The notes under the pieces are model-generated. The model saw only the letters and a program-made list of their open reading frames with translations. It was not told where the DNA came from and did no database searches. Shown here one piece after another: positions 1-12,143 of a stretch of DNA of 64,000 bases (position 1 is its first letter; each line of letters begins with the position of its first letter). The stretch is from Bemisia tabaci (taxonomy: Eukaryota > Arthropoda > Insecta > Hemiptera > Aleyrodidae), in contig NC_092795.1 of assembly GCF_918797505.1 (NCBI RefSeq), positions 15,549,131-15,613,130 on the forward strand, written 5' to 3'. The position numbers and the translations under genes were made by a program.

Positions 1-118
1 CCATCGCGGTGCGTCATGGAGGTTAGTCATAATGGCCGTGAGTTTTCGCCGGTAAGGGCAGTGCAGTACAGTCCGTGGAGAAAAAAGAGACGGTGATCGC
101 GAGTTATGGATTTTGCAC

Positions 119-282
119 CGGTGGCGTGGCGTGCTTTGCGGTATATCGATTGATCTGCCGTCTAGACCCATGGAAAAGTATCGATAATTAGGATGTTCGC
201 AACGAACACCTTAATAATCGATTCTTCGCCATAGCTTCAAATTGAGAAATATCAATAATAGATCGTTCACGCCTCGCCACTG
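119..282 (+). mobile_element. Palindromic hAT-type MITE, copy 1
   Basis: Starts CGGTGGCGTGGCGTGC and ends in CGCCACTG. Flanked by TTTTGCAC (111-118) and TTTTGTAC (283-290), an 8 bp target duplication with one change. The 8 bp duplication and CAGTGGCG-type ends fit the hAT superfamily. No coding capacity. Confidence 0.88.
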
Positions 283-1002
283 TTTTGTACCCACGACGTG
301 TGTGGGTACGAGTTGTCGTTCCCCTCACGAAAGAACCTAACTATATCTCAATGTTGGCGAACTTCCGTTCACGAATTTCATTTTTACCTGGAGAATCTTT
401 GGCAATTCTAACTGAAAATTTTACTGATTTTTCTTCTGATCTCGTGCAAAAATCAGACAAATGGACGCAAATTGCACAAGTACATTTTTCTAAAAACTTG
501 AATTGATATGGTCAATTTTACAGCCTCGGAGTTGAGTATAATATAATAATATTCTACAGTAATATTCTTTCGTCTGGGGGACGACAAATTCAAGGCGTTC
601 CGTTTTGAGGTGACCATCTCAAAACCTTGCTCCCCAAGCGTCATTTTTTCATTTTACACGGTAGGCACAGTTTTCGTTGCAGACAATTCCGAAACAGCAA
701 ATTTATCGAAAAGTGTATTGTAAAGTGAAGGATTGCTTCAAATTCAATTTCCTATGGTCGATAAATCGATATAAATGTCAGGGTGCAGCTTCGGACGAAG
801 TGAAGCCAAGAAGACTCATTTCTACTGATCGATGCGAGTGTCGTGGAAACCCCTGCTCGCCTCCGATGGGTGCCTGATGACGTCATTCGGTTCGGCGCGA
901 AACCGGGCGCGTTTTAAATTGGCAGAAAAGTTGCGCTTTTTGAACTGCGTATTTCTGGGTTTCTAAGTTAGACTGCACCCTGTCCCTCTAACATCTTCTC
1001 AT

Positions 1003-1167
1003 CCGTAGCGAGAACGTGGCCGATCGAATAAAGATATTTCTCCATTTGAAGCTATGGCAATGAATCGATTATCAAGGTTCTCGTTGCGAATACCATGTTA
1101 ATCGATCCTTTTCCATAGGTTTAAACGGTAGATCAGTCGATACATCGCAGAGCTCGCTGCGCCACTG
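1003..1167 (-). mobile_element. Palindromic hAT-type MITE, copy 2 (inverted, diverged)
   Basis: Same family as copy 1 in reverse orientation, more diverged. Flanked by CTTCTCAT (995-1002) and CTTCACAT (1168-1175). Confidence 0.8.
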
Positions 1168-1189
1168 CTTCACATTGGTTGCCCGAAGC

Positions 1190-1697
1190 AATGGAGATGT
1201 TGCATGTGTGAGGGATTTGCGATTTGACCATTGATTCTTATGTATAAGTTCGCAAGAAACGCGATGGTGCCACTGGTTTTTCTCCGAAATCATCTCCCAA
1301 GCTCAAAAAAAGCTCTCAAAGTGAGGCCAAAATGGAGGGGGTATCCCACCCTACCCCGAGAGTCCACCTTTACATCAAAACAAACTCTCCATGCAAAGAT
1401 AGGGAGCAAATACAGTAGCAGGGTTGCCACTTTATTGGGGACTCCAAAACTGAAAACACGGCATCCCTGCTAATGTATTTGCTCCCTATCTTTGCATGGA
1501 GAGTTTGTCTTAATGTAGACGTGGACTCTCAGGGTAGGGTGGGATATCCCCTCCATTTTGGCCTCACTTTAAGAGCTTTTTTTGAGCTTGGGAGATGATT
1601 TCAGAGATAACCAGTGGTACCATCGTGTTTCACGCGAACTTTTATATAAGAATCAATGGTCAAATCGCAAATCCCTCATACATGCAACATCTCCATT
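1190..1697. mobile_element. 508 bp foldback element with arms of ~245 bp
   Basis: Left arm from AATGGAGATGTTGCATG, right arm ending CATGCAACATCTCCATT, with high identity throughout, including the block around ATGCAAAGATAGGGAGC. Only a few bases near 1446-1458 stay unpaired. No coding capacity; open frames here are by-products of the symmetry. Confidence 0.85.
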
Positions 1698-1714
1698 TCG
1701 CACTAGGTAACAAA

Positions 1715-2115
1715 AGTCATGCGTCCGGCACTCGGAACGCCCGCGGTTTCGGTGCACCAGCGTTGCGTGTGCACGTCATTCCATTCAAACGTCACGCAGA
1801 CGCGCCGAAGCACCCGGCGAGTCGCGCGAGTGACGTATTGCGTGTCCGGTCGGGGTCGGTCGGCCGTTCCGTTTGCGGTTCGTCGGGGAACCGCGAATCG
1901 GCTGTCGATGATATTTCACGTCCACGTCCGACGTCGACGTTGGCGCGTGCGGCGCCGCGCTGTCTAAATGTCGCGTCCGGACAAAGACAATAGACTCCGG
2001 GATGACGTCATGGCGCTCATGCTCGAGCCCGGAAATGCCGCGCACGCGCATCGTGCTATTGTTGTGAGTGTGCCTCGGCTCACCCAGATCCTCACACACG
2101 CTCCACATCCCCGCC
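1715..2115. promoter_or_regulatory. CpG-rich block with CRE palindromes
   Basis: Local GC and CpG content is much higher than the surroundings. TGACGTCA occurs at 2003-2010 and again outside the block at 878-885. It could be a promoter of a gene left of the window or part of an unrecognised repeat. Confidence 0.25.
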
Positions 2116-2120
2116 CGTCG

Positions 2121-2353
2121 CACGGTGGATCAAGTCAATCATAGAGGTCGGACATCAAATTTTGAACTAAAACTGCAAATTTTGATGTTTATTTCGTCAC
2201 ATTCTAAAGTTTAAAGGTTGATCTCAGAGGGAAAATTTCTCAAGGAAACCAATGGAACCACATTTAGTATCTCTAATTTTTGTATTATCGGAGTTATAAG
2301 CGTCTAAAGTTTCCAAATTTGTCCGACCTCTTCTATTGACTCGATCCACTGTG
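2121..2353 (+). mobile_element. Transib-type MITE with RSS-heptamer-like ends, copy a
   Basis: Terminal inverted repeats run from CACGGTGGATCAAGTCAAT to ATTGACTCGATCCACTGTG. Exact 5 bp duplication CGTCG at 2116-2120 and 2354-2358. A 5 bp GC-rich CGNCG duplication and CAC-starting ends are marks of the Transib superfamily. 233 bp, noncoding. Confidence 0.88.
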
Positions 2354-3454
2354 CGTCGGGAAAACTGCAAGTCGCATCTGCCGCGCTACTAAGCGAAAAC
2401 CGTGGGAGCCCACTCCGGGCTCGATGAGTTTGTTTTGAGACCGAAAGTTTCATGAAAATAATACCTGAGTTTATGCATTGTTCACTCACGCCCAGTTTTA
2501 CCGGACTTGTAAGTCCACGAGGCCCTCCGGGGCCCACCTCGAAGTGCCCCCCTTTAATTTTTCTTTTCGAAGTCAGCACTTTGCTTTTTTCTCATTGGCC
2601 CATTGTTGAGTCAGTAGAGGGGGTTCTCTCCTTTGCTTTTCCCCTAACCCGTGTGCTGAAAAATGCGTCGAATTGCGATTAAAAGAGGTCAACATTGATA
2701 GGGCTCCTCTCCTTCGCTATTCCCACATACCCTGTGCAGAAAAATGCGTTGAATTGCGTTCAAAGGAGCTGTCAACATTTTCAATTTTCCCAGACAAGAA
2801 ATCGTGTGCACGCCTATTGGGGGGAAGGGGGAGTATACTACAGGCTACGCTGTAGGACCTGAAACTTACAGGATCATCAGGATGCGTACTCATAGTCTTC
2901 TTTATACTCTTCAGTTTTTATCCAGAAAAACAAAACATGAGTTGTGGAAGTTGTCTTGTTAGGGTAAGCTGACAAATTGGGAAAATCTAGATTGGAGCAC
3001 CGCGGTCCGTGGTGCTGAGTACGGCAGTGGCCTTACGTATAATTATCAGGTCCTTCCAGAAAATATATCATCTTATGCGTCGCTTTGACAAAATCTAACC
3101 TTTCAAAATCGGAGACTGCCTCATACGGATTTTGAATAGCCAGAGAGAAGGGGGGGGGAGCAGAATTCCAGGATTATTTTTTTTTTTTTATTTGCCAAAA
3201 ATCTATAATGTCTGCAAAAATATTTTTGCCCGAAGCGAATAACTCTGTTTCTCGAAGATCCAGTTGGGTTTCCTCAAAACAAAACTAGTCGGTGATGTAT
3301 ACGGAAGAAGGCATTGCGTCTACTTTGATTCACCGTTCGATTGCTAACGTAATCAGTAAAAAAAAATTGACGTTTTGTCTTCGAGTTTGCTCGATTTTTC
3401 GCTCACGTTGCAAGCTAATAGTACAATAATTGTAATTTTTTTGCTTTGTTTCAG

Positions 3455-3510
3455 GTGAGTATTGTTTCTGACTCATTTTCACCCTCCTCCGAAGGCCAAA
3501 CTGTCAACGT
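3455..3510 (+). other. Exon-like segment, unassigned
   Basis: A pyrimidine-rich tract ending TTTCAG (about 3454) and a GTAAGT donor (about 3511) bracket ~56 bp with an open frame containing SDSFSPSSEGQTVN. No partner exons could be tied to it. It could be a chance pairing. Confidence 0.15.
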
Positions 3511-3728
3511 AAGTCCGCACCTACTCATTTTCTGTCTATTTGAGTGCTAAAATTAACTTTGACGAAATTCGTAGTCATCATTTTGCTCTTGCATAACTCT
3601 CACTATTTGCTCGAATTGTGAATAATTAAACCACTCTAACGACCGTGATATTGAACGAAATTTAAGCGAAAATTGGCAAAAAATCGTCTGTCCAGCGCCA
3701 GCGGGTCTGCGTGTGCTCGAGGTTCATG

Positions 3729-3981
3729 CTGTCGTGCTAAGGAAGAACGCCGTATAAAAATTCGAGAGTTGCCAAGTTTCCTTTGATAAAACGTTTCTTT
3801 TTGAGGAAAATTATCAATATTTTTCCTTGAAATTTTCAGGAACTTTGGATCAAAATACGAACAAAATTCTCTGAAAAATTGGAAGAAAAATATTCATAAG
3901 CTTACCGGGGAATTCATGTTTTATCAAAGACGATTTGGCAACGCCTGAAGGTTCAAACGGTGTTCTTCCTTAGCACGGCAG
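3729..3981. mobile_element. 253 bp MITE with CTGTCGTGCTAAGG ends
   Basis: Inverted ends CTGTCGTGCTAAGGAAGAAC and GTTCTTCCTTAGCACGGCAG. The arms extend inward to the GTTGCCAA and TTTGATAAAAC blocks. CATG lies on both sides; being palindromic it could belong to the ends or be a 4 bp duplication. Confidence 0.75.
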
Positions 3982-4739
3982 CATGAGTCACACCAAGTTT
4001 CTGAAAACTTGCTCACCAAGATTATTCAATTGCTCGCAAAACCGAATCGATTTTGTCCGTAACTGGGTCACGTTTCCCTCTTGAAGTTTCTTTGCTTCGT
4101 TCTTTTCGTTCATCCGAATCAGCGCAGTTGAAAATGCAACCCAAGTGTTATAATTCACCCTCTTTTCGTTCATCTTCTTATATGAAGTCATAAAATGCGA
4201 ATGTAAACTTCCAGCGACGTTGGTGAAGCCTTGATAAGTCCTCAAATGTATTTGTTTGAATATTCTTCTCGTTCATGTTTATCAAGTCCTTGAATCTCCT
4301 GGACTCATAGAAAATTGCCACAATGTACGTCCTCGAATTTTATGTCGTCTGGTAATTAAGTTCACGACTGTTCGAATACTGTTTTTTTTCTAGCGATGGA
4401 ATGAAAAGCACATTATACTACGCAATGCTCTGAGTAAAGGGTATGGGACCAGCTTTACAAAAGTCAAGGTAGAAGCAGAGGGGCTGAAAGAAACTTTTTC
4501 AGCGTTATACACAGTGTAGGAACGGTCTCCTGGGGAGTTTTCAATTTCCGTGGCGTGGCTTTAAGTATGGAGCATTGCTATTTCGCCTTCAATCTTCAAG
4601 GTAGGCTAGAAAGCATCACGCGTGCTACAATAGTTATCTATTCGAGGATGTGTCTAAATCCAACGTGACGATTTTGATGCGAACCCTGTTTAAGTATTAG
4701 CAAAGTCTCTTTAATCTCTAACAAATGAATAACCCAAAA

Positions 4740-5230
4740 TAGGCCAGGCACCAAGGGAATGAATATTGAATTAAATGCTGGAAAGCTGGGAATTTTTTTA
4801 AAAGACGTATTATGAGGTCCTTAAATAAGGGTTAGTTTTGCACCATTCCTGAAGTGGAGCTTCAGCCGCCATCTTGGATTTTTAGGCCTAAAATCGCTAT
4901 TTTTTCGGTTTTTGGCCTTTAAGTCAGTGAAAAAGTCATTTTTCCGTCAAAATACCTCAGTGCTATAATTAAGCTTATTAAATTTCCTTTTAAAAAGGTG
5001 GTATACGTTTTTTTCATGCGACCCACCATTTTCGATTTATAATTGTCGCAAAGTTGGGCTTTTAAACTCAAAATCGACCAAAACCCGACTTCCAAGTTTC
5101 CAGTGCGCTACAACTTAACAAAAACCGAGGAAAGAGGGGAAAACTCATTCCAAACCTAAAATCTGGGATCTCTCAAAAATTAATCCCAAAATCCAAGTCC
5201 GTGGGGGGAGGGGGGGGGGGGGGGGGGGGG
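4740..5230 (+). repeat. Left long terminal inverted repeat, ending in G21
   Basis: Pairs with 7287-7780 in inverted orientation. The inner end is a G run (5210-5230) after GGGGGGA. Confidence 0.9.
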
Positions 5231-5608
5231 CCAAGATGTCCCAGTGCCGTAGCGCGCCGCTGCTCAAGCGCACAGTTCGTTAGCTTTTTTGGTGATTGAA
5301 ATGAAATTGCAAAATGATTCTTTGCTTTTCTTCAGTGAAGCGTCACAGAACTCAACCTGCAACTTAAGTTTCCTTAGATCACCTGGTTCCTTTCTGTTAG
5401 TTGCTGCAATAGTGTTCGTAGTTTCAGCTGTTAAAGCCATAGAAATAAAGCGACGTACCCATTTAGCAGAAAAAAGGAGTCACTTACAAAGAAAAAAAGA
5501 AAAGTATGTTTCTCCAATTGACAGTTGAACATTTATTTAAAAATTCACTGAAATACAAAAAAAAAATCATGTTTAACACCTGGCAGAGGTTCATCTTTGC
5601 CTTGCAAT

Positions 5609-6846
5609 CTACACATGAGATCCATACTTTTCTTCCTCATCCATGCTATCCTCATCTTCGATGATATCGGCTACGTTTGAGCATGATCTACCTTCGCAGT
5701 TTTTGCAAAGTAAAGAGCAGTGTAAGCCTGTTTTTCGGCAGGAACAAGAATTTTGACAGCCCTTCACACATTTGCATGAAATTAATTTTAAAAGCTCTTG
5801 AGGCGCCGGATCTTTCTGCATCGGAATCGGGATTAATCCAGTTTTACAATGTCTCCACCCCTCACTGTAATGGAGATATTTCGTGACCATATAACACATC
5901 TGCATTTGTAAATAGACTCTAAATGAATGCAAACATGCTAAATCTGAAGAAGGGGGCAAGGAAGCTAAATTCGGTGCATTTTTGCTTATCGCTTGTGTGA
6001 AGCATTGGCACCTAAATTGATTCGATGATACATCACCTTGATCACCGTAGAGGGAAAGAAACAATTTTTCCCCTGTACTAGCTACTGCCTCTGATGAAGC
6101 ATTTGGTTCTTTGAAAATTTGAGCCGCTACTTTTAAGCTCTCATCTTTTTGTAACAATTTGAAGAGCTTATGTTTTCCTTGCCTAAAAATCGCAGATGTG
6201 GTATCACAACCGGTGAATGCGTGTAAATGAAACATTATCTGCTAAAGTTAGGTTCTGGTTCAGCGAGTAAGTTTTATTTGGAACTTTACCTTTACCTGGC
6301 TTCAGAAAATAAATGGTTTTCTTAGAATTGTTCAAAGCTGTAAGGATAAGTAAGAGATCAGAGTCTTCACTTACAATTATGACTGATGGGGAATTTTCAG
6401 AGTACTCGATGGCTGTATTTACAATGAGCACGTCAGAATCCTCTTTTGCTTGTTTATTTTTAATACCTGCACTCTCAAACCTCTCTCTTAGTAAAGCTAT
6501 CAGTCTACTTTTATTTTTCTCGTTCGCGAGGAATTTACTTAGTGTGACAGTCACTGACATGTTCTCTTCAATAATAATTTCTGGAGATAAAAATAATTTT
6601 GATCTCCGACAGCGTTCCGCTGTTTTGGTGCTCTTTGCTGGCTGCGCTGTCCTCCGGATATCCGTCAAACACTACTGACGTGTTAGAGGAATAATTTTTC
6701 TGTACATACTCAACATGTTTATCAAGTATTTGGGAGAATATTTCTTGCCGATGCCAGACAATTTTGTGAACCATAAATCCTCCATCAATCACACGGACAG
6801 AACCTTTCAATTTGACTGCAGTTTCACAAGTTGAAAAGGAAGTCAT
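5609..6846 (-). pseudogene. Broken FEN1/XPG/Asteroid-like nuclease with C-terminal Cys-rich tail
   Basis: Three minus-strand frames carry one continuous protein: 6846 down to about 6645, then to about 6235, then to 5609. The switches near 6645 and 6235 are frameshifts, because homologous blocks continue across them with no intron borders. Blocks in order match a flap-endonuclease fold: VIDGG (first metal-binding Asp), VVFDGY (compare VFDG in FEN1), a helical region rich in Lys/Arg, EDSDVLIV and VSEDSDLLLI (compare ATEDMDCL), then HAFTGCDTTSA (compare LLGCDYC). The end has a CXC-like cluster of nine Cys in about 35 residues (CSCRKTGLHC, CKNCEGRSC) and an acidic tail. I recall similar uncharacterised proteins in many invertebrates. 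It sits inside the long-TIR element, so it is probably the element's own protein. Confidence 0.75.
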
Positions 6847-7286
6847 AAATCACTAATTTGGACATTTTTTCGCATTCCGGATTCGTCAAAAAGAGCTAAT
6901 GGATAAGGAATCAATTCGAATTGAAAATAATCCTCCAATTTCTTGTCTATGATTTTTTAAGGAAAGAAATATCCTTTGAAAAAGAAATGCAGGATTAATG
7001 GGTATTACTTTATTATTTAATTTAACGCTGCAGTTTGTTGCAGAAATAGGTACATAACACACGGTTGCTCCTTTTAAATTTGATTTCACCATAAGTGCCC
7101 TCTAGCGCTCTCATTTGCGCTATACCAACTTCACGAGTTTTATGACAGTTAATTTTTGGATCAGACCGGGAGTCTCCAAACCAATAAAAATTATTGCCAT
7201 TCGACACCTAGTAGCTGATAACACAGCGCGATACGACACGGTGTGTAAAAACAGTGCGCGCGCGGCCCACAGATTCGGTTACCGTG

Positions 7287-7780
7287 CCCCCCCCCCCCCC
7301 CCCCCCACACGGACTTGGATTTTGGGATTAATTTTTGAGAAATCCCAGATTTTAGGTTTGGAATGAGTTTTCCCCTCTTTCCTCGGTTTTTGTTAAGTTG
7401 TAGCGCACTGGAAACTTGGAAGTCGGGTTTTGGTCGATTTTGAGTTTAAAAGCCCAACTTTGCGACAATTATAACTCGAAAACGGTGGGTCGTATGGAAA
7501 AAACGTATACCACCTTTTTAAAAGGAAATTTAATAAGCTTAATTATAGCACTGAGGTATTTTGACGGAAAAATGACTTTTTCACTGACTTATAGGCCAAA
7601 AACCGAAAAAATAGCGATTTTAGGCCTAAAAATCCAAGATGGCGGCTGAAGCTCCACTTCAGGAATGGTGCAAACTAACCCTTATTTAAGGACCTCATAA
7701 TACGTCTTTTAAAAAAAGTTCCAGCTTTCCAGCATTTAATTCAATATTACCCCTCATATGGAGCTGTGGTGCCTGGCCTA
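7287..7780 (-). repeat. Right long terminal inverted repeat, ending in C20
   Basis: Inverted copy of 4740-5230. The inner end is a C run at 7287-7306, so the homopolymer is part of both arms. Confidence 0.9.
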
Positions 7781-8181
7781 AAAATATCACTTTTTAATTT
7801 CTCCGAGGTAGCATAGCCTGAGATCCTCTTGCGTGGGTGTTCGTAGAAAGCGCCAGACAATCGTCGACGTCAATGAAAATTTCAATTTTGTAGAGGTGTG
7901 GGGATGGGATGGTGAAAGGCGTAATCCGACCTAATTAATAACTATTTCTTATGAAGAGTGTGCGTGTGTGCGTCGTTAAATAAACTCTTGTATGATAAGG
8001 GAGTAACCCGTCTACTACTATGAAATCTGAAAGATGGTAATTGTTGATAGCCGCTCAGACTTTTAGTGTTGCGACAAGCGTTGTCATGAAAGAAATCAAT
8101 CGCACGAAGGCGCTACTTGGAGATGATAAAGCTGAGCATCCAGAAATCGTTTTTCAGCCTCAAATTCCATGGTAACATGAG

Positions 8182-8480
8182 CCCAGCGGGGCGATTATTG
8201 AAATTTTTTGTTTGTCGGATCGACATAGATGACATAGGTTAAATCGCGGAGCGTGATTGGTCGGCTATGTCTTATCGCTGCTTTATCGTGCCTTTGTCAG
8301 GTGGAATGATCGACAAGCTCACGGCACCTCTTAAGTTTCCGACAGTATGTCGATCATTCCATCTGACAAAGGCACGACAAAGCAGCGATAAGACATAGCC
8401 GACCAATCACACTCCGCCTTTTAACCTATGTCATCTGTGTCGATCTGACAAACAAAACATTTCAATAATCAGGCTGCTGG
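8182..8480. mobile_element. ~300 bp foldback element
   Basis: Arms of ~135 bp pair around a short loop near 8320. Matching blocks include GGTCGGCTATGTCTTATCGC and GCGATAAGACATAGCCGACC. Outer ends CCAGCGG and GCTGCTGG. No clear target duplication. Confidence 0.8.
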
Positions 8481-9605
8481 AAAGAGTAGAGTTAGATGGG
8501 CGACAGAGCTCGTCTCGAAGTTAAGTTACGACTCTGCTGGCGAAGCTTCGAGACGGCTGAATTGAATTAAATCAGTGACGTGGAATAAAAAAAAAAAAAA
8601 AATTAAGTAAATACGCAGCAGACAGGTGATGATCTCATCGTGAAATCAGTAATAGACGGTGTAAAAAAAAATTGATCGAACTTTGCATAAACAAAGCAAG
8701 TGCGATAAGAGACGAACTTGCTCAGACTGATTACTTTGGCGCACGTGGATCGGTGGGCCAGACGAGGTGGCCTAATACGCATCAACACTCAACTCAGTCA
8801 GCACCCGTGAGAGATGAAATTACGTAGAATTTTTTAACTGAGGACACGTTCAAATGTTACGCTCTTTTTTGACCTCAAATAAAAGCTTAGTGATTTGAAG
8901 GCGTACATGCTCAAATGGTCCAGTCCCCTCTCAAAATGGTTCCCGTTTTTAGAGGTCGAATATGGACTTGGATATTTTACATTTTACTATCCCCACACGC
9001 TGATTTTCATCTAGTGTGACCTATAAATGTAGCCACAATGTCAAAAAGTAAAAATTATCTTTATTTCTCTTGAACTTTGGGGTGCCACTGTTCCAAATAT
9101 GGACGTAAGCACTAACTTTTGCAAAATTCCCGGCTGAATTCCTTCTTTCCCCGGTAAACTTTAACAGAAAAACTCCCACGCATGCACATATACTAAAAAT
9201 TTTCCAAGAACCTTCTGGAAAGTTCCCTGTATTTTTTGACTGTCCCTGGAAATTTCAAGCCCTATGGATAAAATGTCAAAATTACCTAAAAATCGTATTT
9301 TGACTTGGAGAACCGACTCCTTAAATGTTGGAACTTATTGCTGACTTATAAACTGTATTCACTTTACTATGTGTTGAATACATGATGTTGGGAGAATGTA
9401 TTTTAAGGGAACATCCAGCCAAAAGAGCACCAAGTTGATATGAGAGCTTCAAATTAAAACGTCGATAAGGAGTGGTGCTCTTAAGCGAGAAGACCCGAAA
9501 AGTGTGTTAGACACATTGGTTTGACCTCAGTATCTCCAAATTCTACTACCTAGATTAGACACAGCCCCCCTCCTTTTCTGTCATTTATCATTCTGCCCAA
9601 TAGTA

Positions 9606-10081
9606 CAGTAGACTCTGGATTATCCGGCTTCGTATTATCCGGACTCTGGATTATCCGGATCGATTTTGCAACCATGTAACTACGTACGCATTCCGATAAA
9701 AGAGCGGATCCGCGAAAAGCGGTCGCAAGGCATATTGGCGCCTGCAAGGCTGAAGGAATACTTCTCGCATTACGCCAGACGCAGTGCAGTCGGTTAGTTA
9801 GCGCACATTAGCGGCTACAAGACTGCATGAATACTTCACGCATTGCGCGCTTTAATCGTTGTATTGTAATTCATCGTTGTCGGCTACCATTCACAATCAA
9901 TATTGAGTCGTTCAGTTTGGCGTTAACCTTTTAAATTCGTGTTGGCGTGTACATGATGTATACATAATACGAATACTGTGGTGTTGGTTGGTGGTGTTTG
10001 TGTTTACTATTATTATCCGGATTTCTTTTTCATCCGGATCGGGCCCGGCACCAATTAATCCGGATAATCCACAGTCTACTG
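9606..10081 (+). mobile_element. pogo/Tigger-like non-autonomous element, 476 bp
   Basis: Inverted ends start CAGTAGACTCTGGATTATCC on the left and CAGTAGACTGTGGATTATCC on the right (reverse strand), with extra GGATTATCCGG subrepeats. TA flanks both ends (9604-9605 and 10082-10083). The end sequence closely resembles remembered Tigger ends. No transposase remains. The interior holds two degenerate copies of a GCGCCTnCAA..ATACTTCnCGC motif. Confidence 0.85.
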
Positions 10082-10477
10082 TAAAGTGTTTTTGAAAACA
10101 TAGCATTACAAATTAAACCTAACATAAAATTTCAGTTCGTATGATAGTTCCAAATCATGACTGCCTCGACTCTGGAGTCTTAATACCGGAAACTCAGGTC
10201 TTTTCCCTCCATTTTCATACCATACTAATCCGAGAAAATATGCAACGTGACAACTTTGGACAGTATTGGCGTACTAATATTCGTGTTATGTGCTCTCGGG
10301 TCTTGGCTCAATCGTCTGACGAGATGAAGTGGGTCTGAAGACAGGACTCCTCACGTCTGTATCGTCGACACTGTAAACAGAAGAGGCTTCCAACAGTGTT
10401 GCTCGTACGCTAAGTGGCCCCCTTTTTTGACTCCTCAGAACCAGCGAACAACCAAAAAGAAAAGGAAAAGAACGAAA

Positions 10478-10703
10478 GTATGTTGGAATTTTTCAGCCAA
10501 ATTACATTAAAAAGCACAGTGTTCATCATAGGAATGTTTTAGCCAACCTGCATTAAAAATCACAGTGTTCATCATAGTGTTGCACCAAACTGCGTATCTC
10601 TTTGAGGGAAAATTGTGCTCTTATGAGCTTTTCCCCTCTTTATTGAGATTTTCAGCTTTATGCTAATTTTTAACGCACGTTGGCTAAAAAATTCCAACAT
10701 ACT
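10478..10703. repeat. Inverted repeat ~226 bp, flanked by a direct repeat
   Basis: AGTATGTTGGAATTTTTCAG on the left pairs with TAAAAAATTCCAACATACTG on the right. Outside it, a GTGGCCCC...CCTCAGAACCAGC block occurs at about 10410 and again at about 10788. Confidence 0.55.
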
Positions 10704-11182
10704 GTCTTGCTCCATGCCCCTGTGAAAAAAAAGAAGAAAAAAATGCGAGAATTTCATTAAAGAAACTCCATTGCTGCTCATTCGCGAAGTGGCCCCATTT
10801 TCATTTTATTTTTTTTGACACCTCAGAACAGAACCAGCCAACGACCGAAAATCAGCAACTCGGAAAAAAAAGAAAAAAAATCCTGAGAATTTCATTAAGG
10901 AAATCCCGATTACCAAGCACAAGCCGTTGTACCCCGTGCGACGCGTGAGCAATTTTAACAACGACAAATCGCGTCGTTGCAGTTAAAGCTCGGTTCGTTT
11001 GCGGCCCGGAGACTGCGCGGTCATTAACAGCTCGGCTCAGGAGGTTCCAGCGGTGGTGGTTGGTGGTGCATGCTCAAATCATAACGGATGTTAAATGCGT
11101 CTCGGAAGCTTCCAAGTCATCTCGTCTGGCGTGTCTTGTCTTGCCGAATGCTAATGAACCCGAATCATCGAGCCGGTTTCGA

Positions 11183-11309
11183 TGTGGACGTTTTTCTGCC
11201 AAACGGAACTATGTGCATTAAGACATGAGCCCCGAGACCCACAAGAATATATGCATATCAGGGCTCACGTCATAATGCACATAGTTCCGTTTGACAGGAA
11301 CACGTCCAT
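11183..11309. mobile_element. 127 bp palindromic MITE
   Basis: Arms share AAACGGAACTATGTGCATTA and its reverse complement (one change), and GTGAGCCC with GGGCTCAC-type blocks. Loop near 11243. Confidence 0.75.
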
Positions 11310-12143
11310 TTTAACAATCTGGATCGGAGTGTTCGAACTCCCCCTCGCCCCTCCTGGCTGAGCTATGTTTTCAAGATCAAAACAGAAGCTCGGCACGAGA
11401 GCTATTTAAATCGATAGATTCGAGGCGCCAACTTGCAGATCACCAATGCATTAACGTTCCGTTGCAACCTTTTAAATAATGACTATTTCTTCGATCGATC
11501 TATGGTTGTTGATCTTGGCGACTCGGCAGATCTTTTTTCTTTTCTTTAAGATTCAACCATCATCCGTGACCCGTGGTTTTGTTTCATTTGCTTCGCCAAA
11601 TCGTTGCACTGGAACCGAATGTTAGGTACACAAACCGAAAGTCCCGTATAACTGACTGAACAATTCGTTGTGCTCTATCAACCGAATTATTCTGTTGGTT
11701 ATGCAGAACTTTTGATTTGCGTCACCTAGCACTCGGTCCGTGGACCAGACTTCTTAATTGTTCAGTTTGCGTTACACGAACTGAAATTTTGATGTGACAA
11801 ACCGAATATTTCCATAGTTATTGAACATACATGGCGCCTATAGTTGTCGGGAAGACCGTGAAAAGTAAGGGAATGCAGCTCGACCGGGAAAATCAGGGAA
11901 AAGTCAGGGAATTTCATCTCCGGTCAGAGAATTTTTTCTGGAGCCGGGTTCCACGTAAAATTTGGGTCTACGACGGGCCAGCTGATTGCGTTGTTGTGCC
12001 AACGTTTTGACCACATTAAGTAAGTGACCTTGCGTTATCAATAAAAAGTCAGGGAATTTCCTTATATGAAGACAGGAAAAAGTCAGGGAATGAAAGAATG
12101 AAATTTTGCCAGCCTCCTTGCTCAAAAGTTCGGTTACTTATGA

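Larger units (their letters stand above)
4740..7780 (-). mobile_element. 3.04 kb DNA transposon with ~490 bp terminal inverted repeats and a FEN-like nuclease gene
   Basis: Two inverted arms, 4740-5230 and 7287-7780, match along almost their whole length. Both begin TAGGCCAGGCACCA at the outer end and finish in a G (or C) homopolymer at the inner end. AAAA flanks the element on both sides (4736-4739 and 7781-7784), a possible 4 bp target duplication, though low in complexity. The ~2 kb core carries one gene on the minus strand, now broken by two frameshifts. I see no DDE transposase. The domain resembles the XPG-like nuclease that I recall being reported for Academ transposons, but the assignment is open. 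Confidence 0.85.

Noticed and set aside
1595..1993. 132-codon frame with basic, Arg-rich product
   Set aside because: It crosses the right arm of a foldback element into a CpG-rich block and has no domain or splice support.
11846..12110. Repeated GTCAGGGAATTTC phrases also seen near 21,084-21,480 and 17,090-17,220
   Set aside because: Probably a worn repeat family, but I could not define ends or a consensus.
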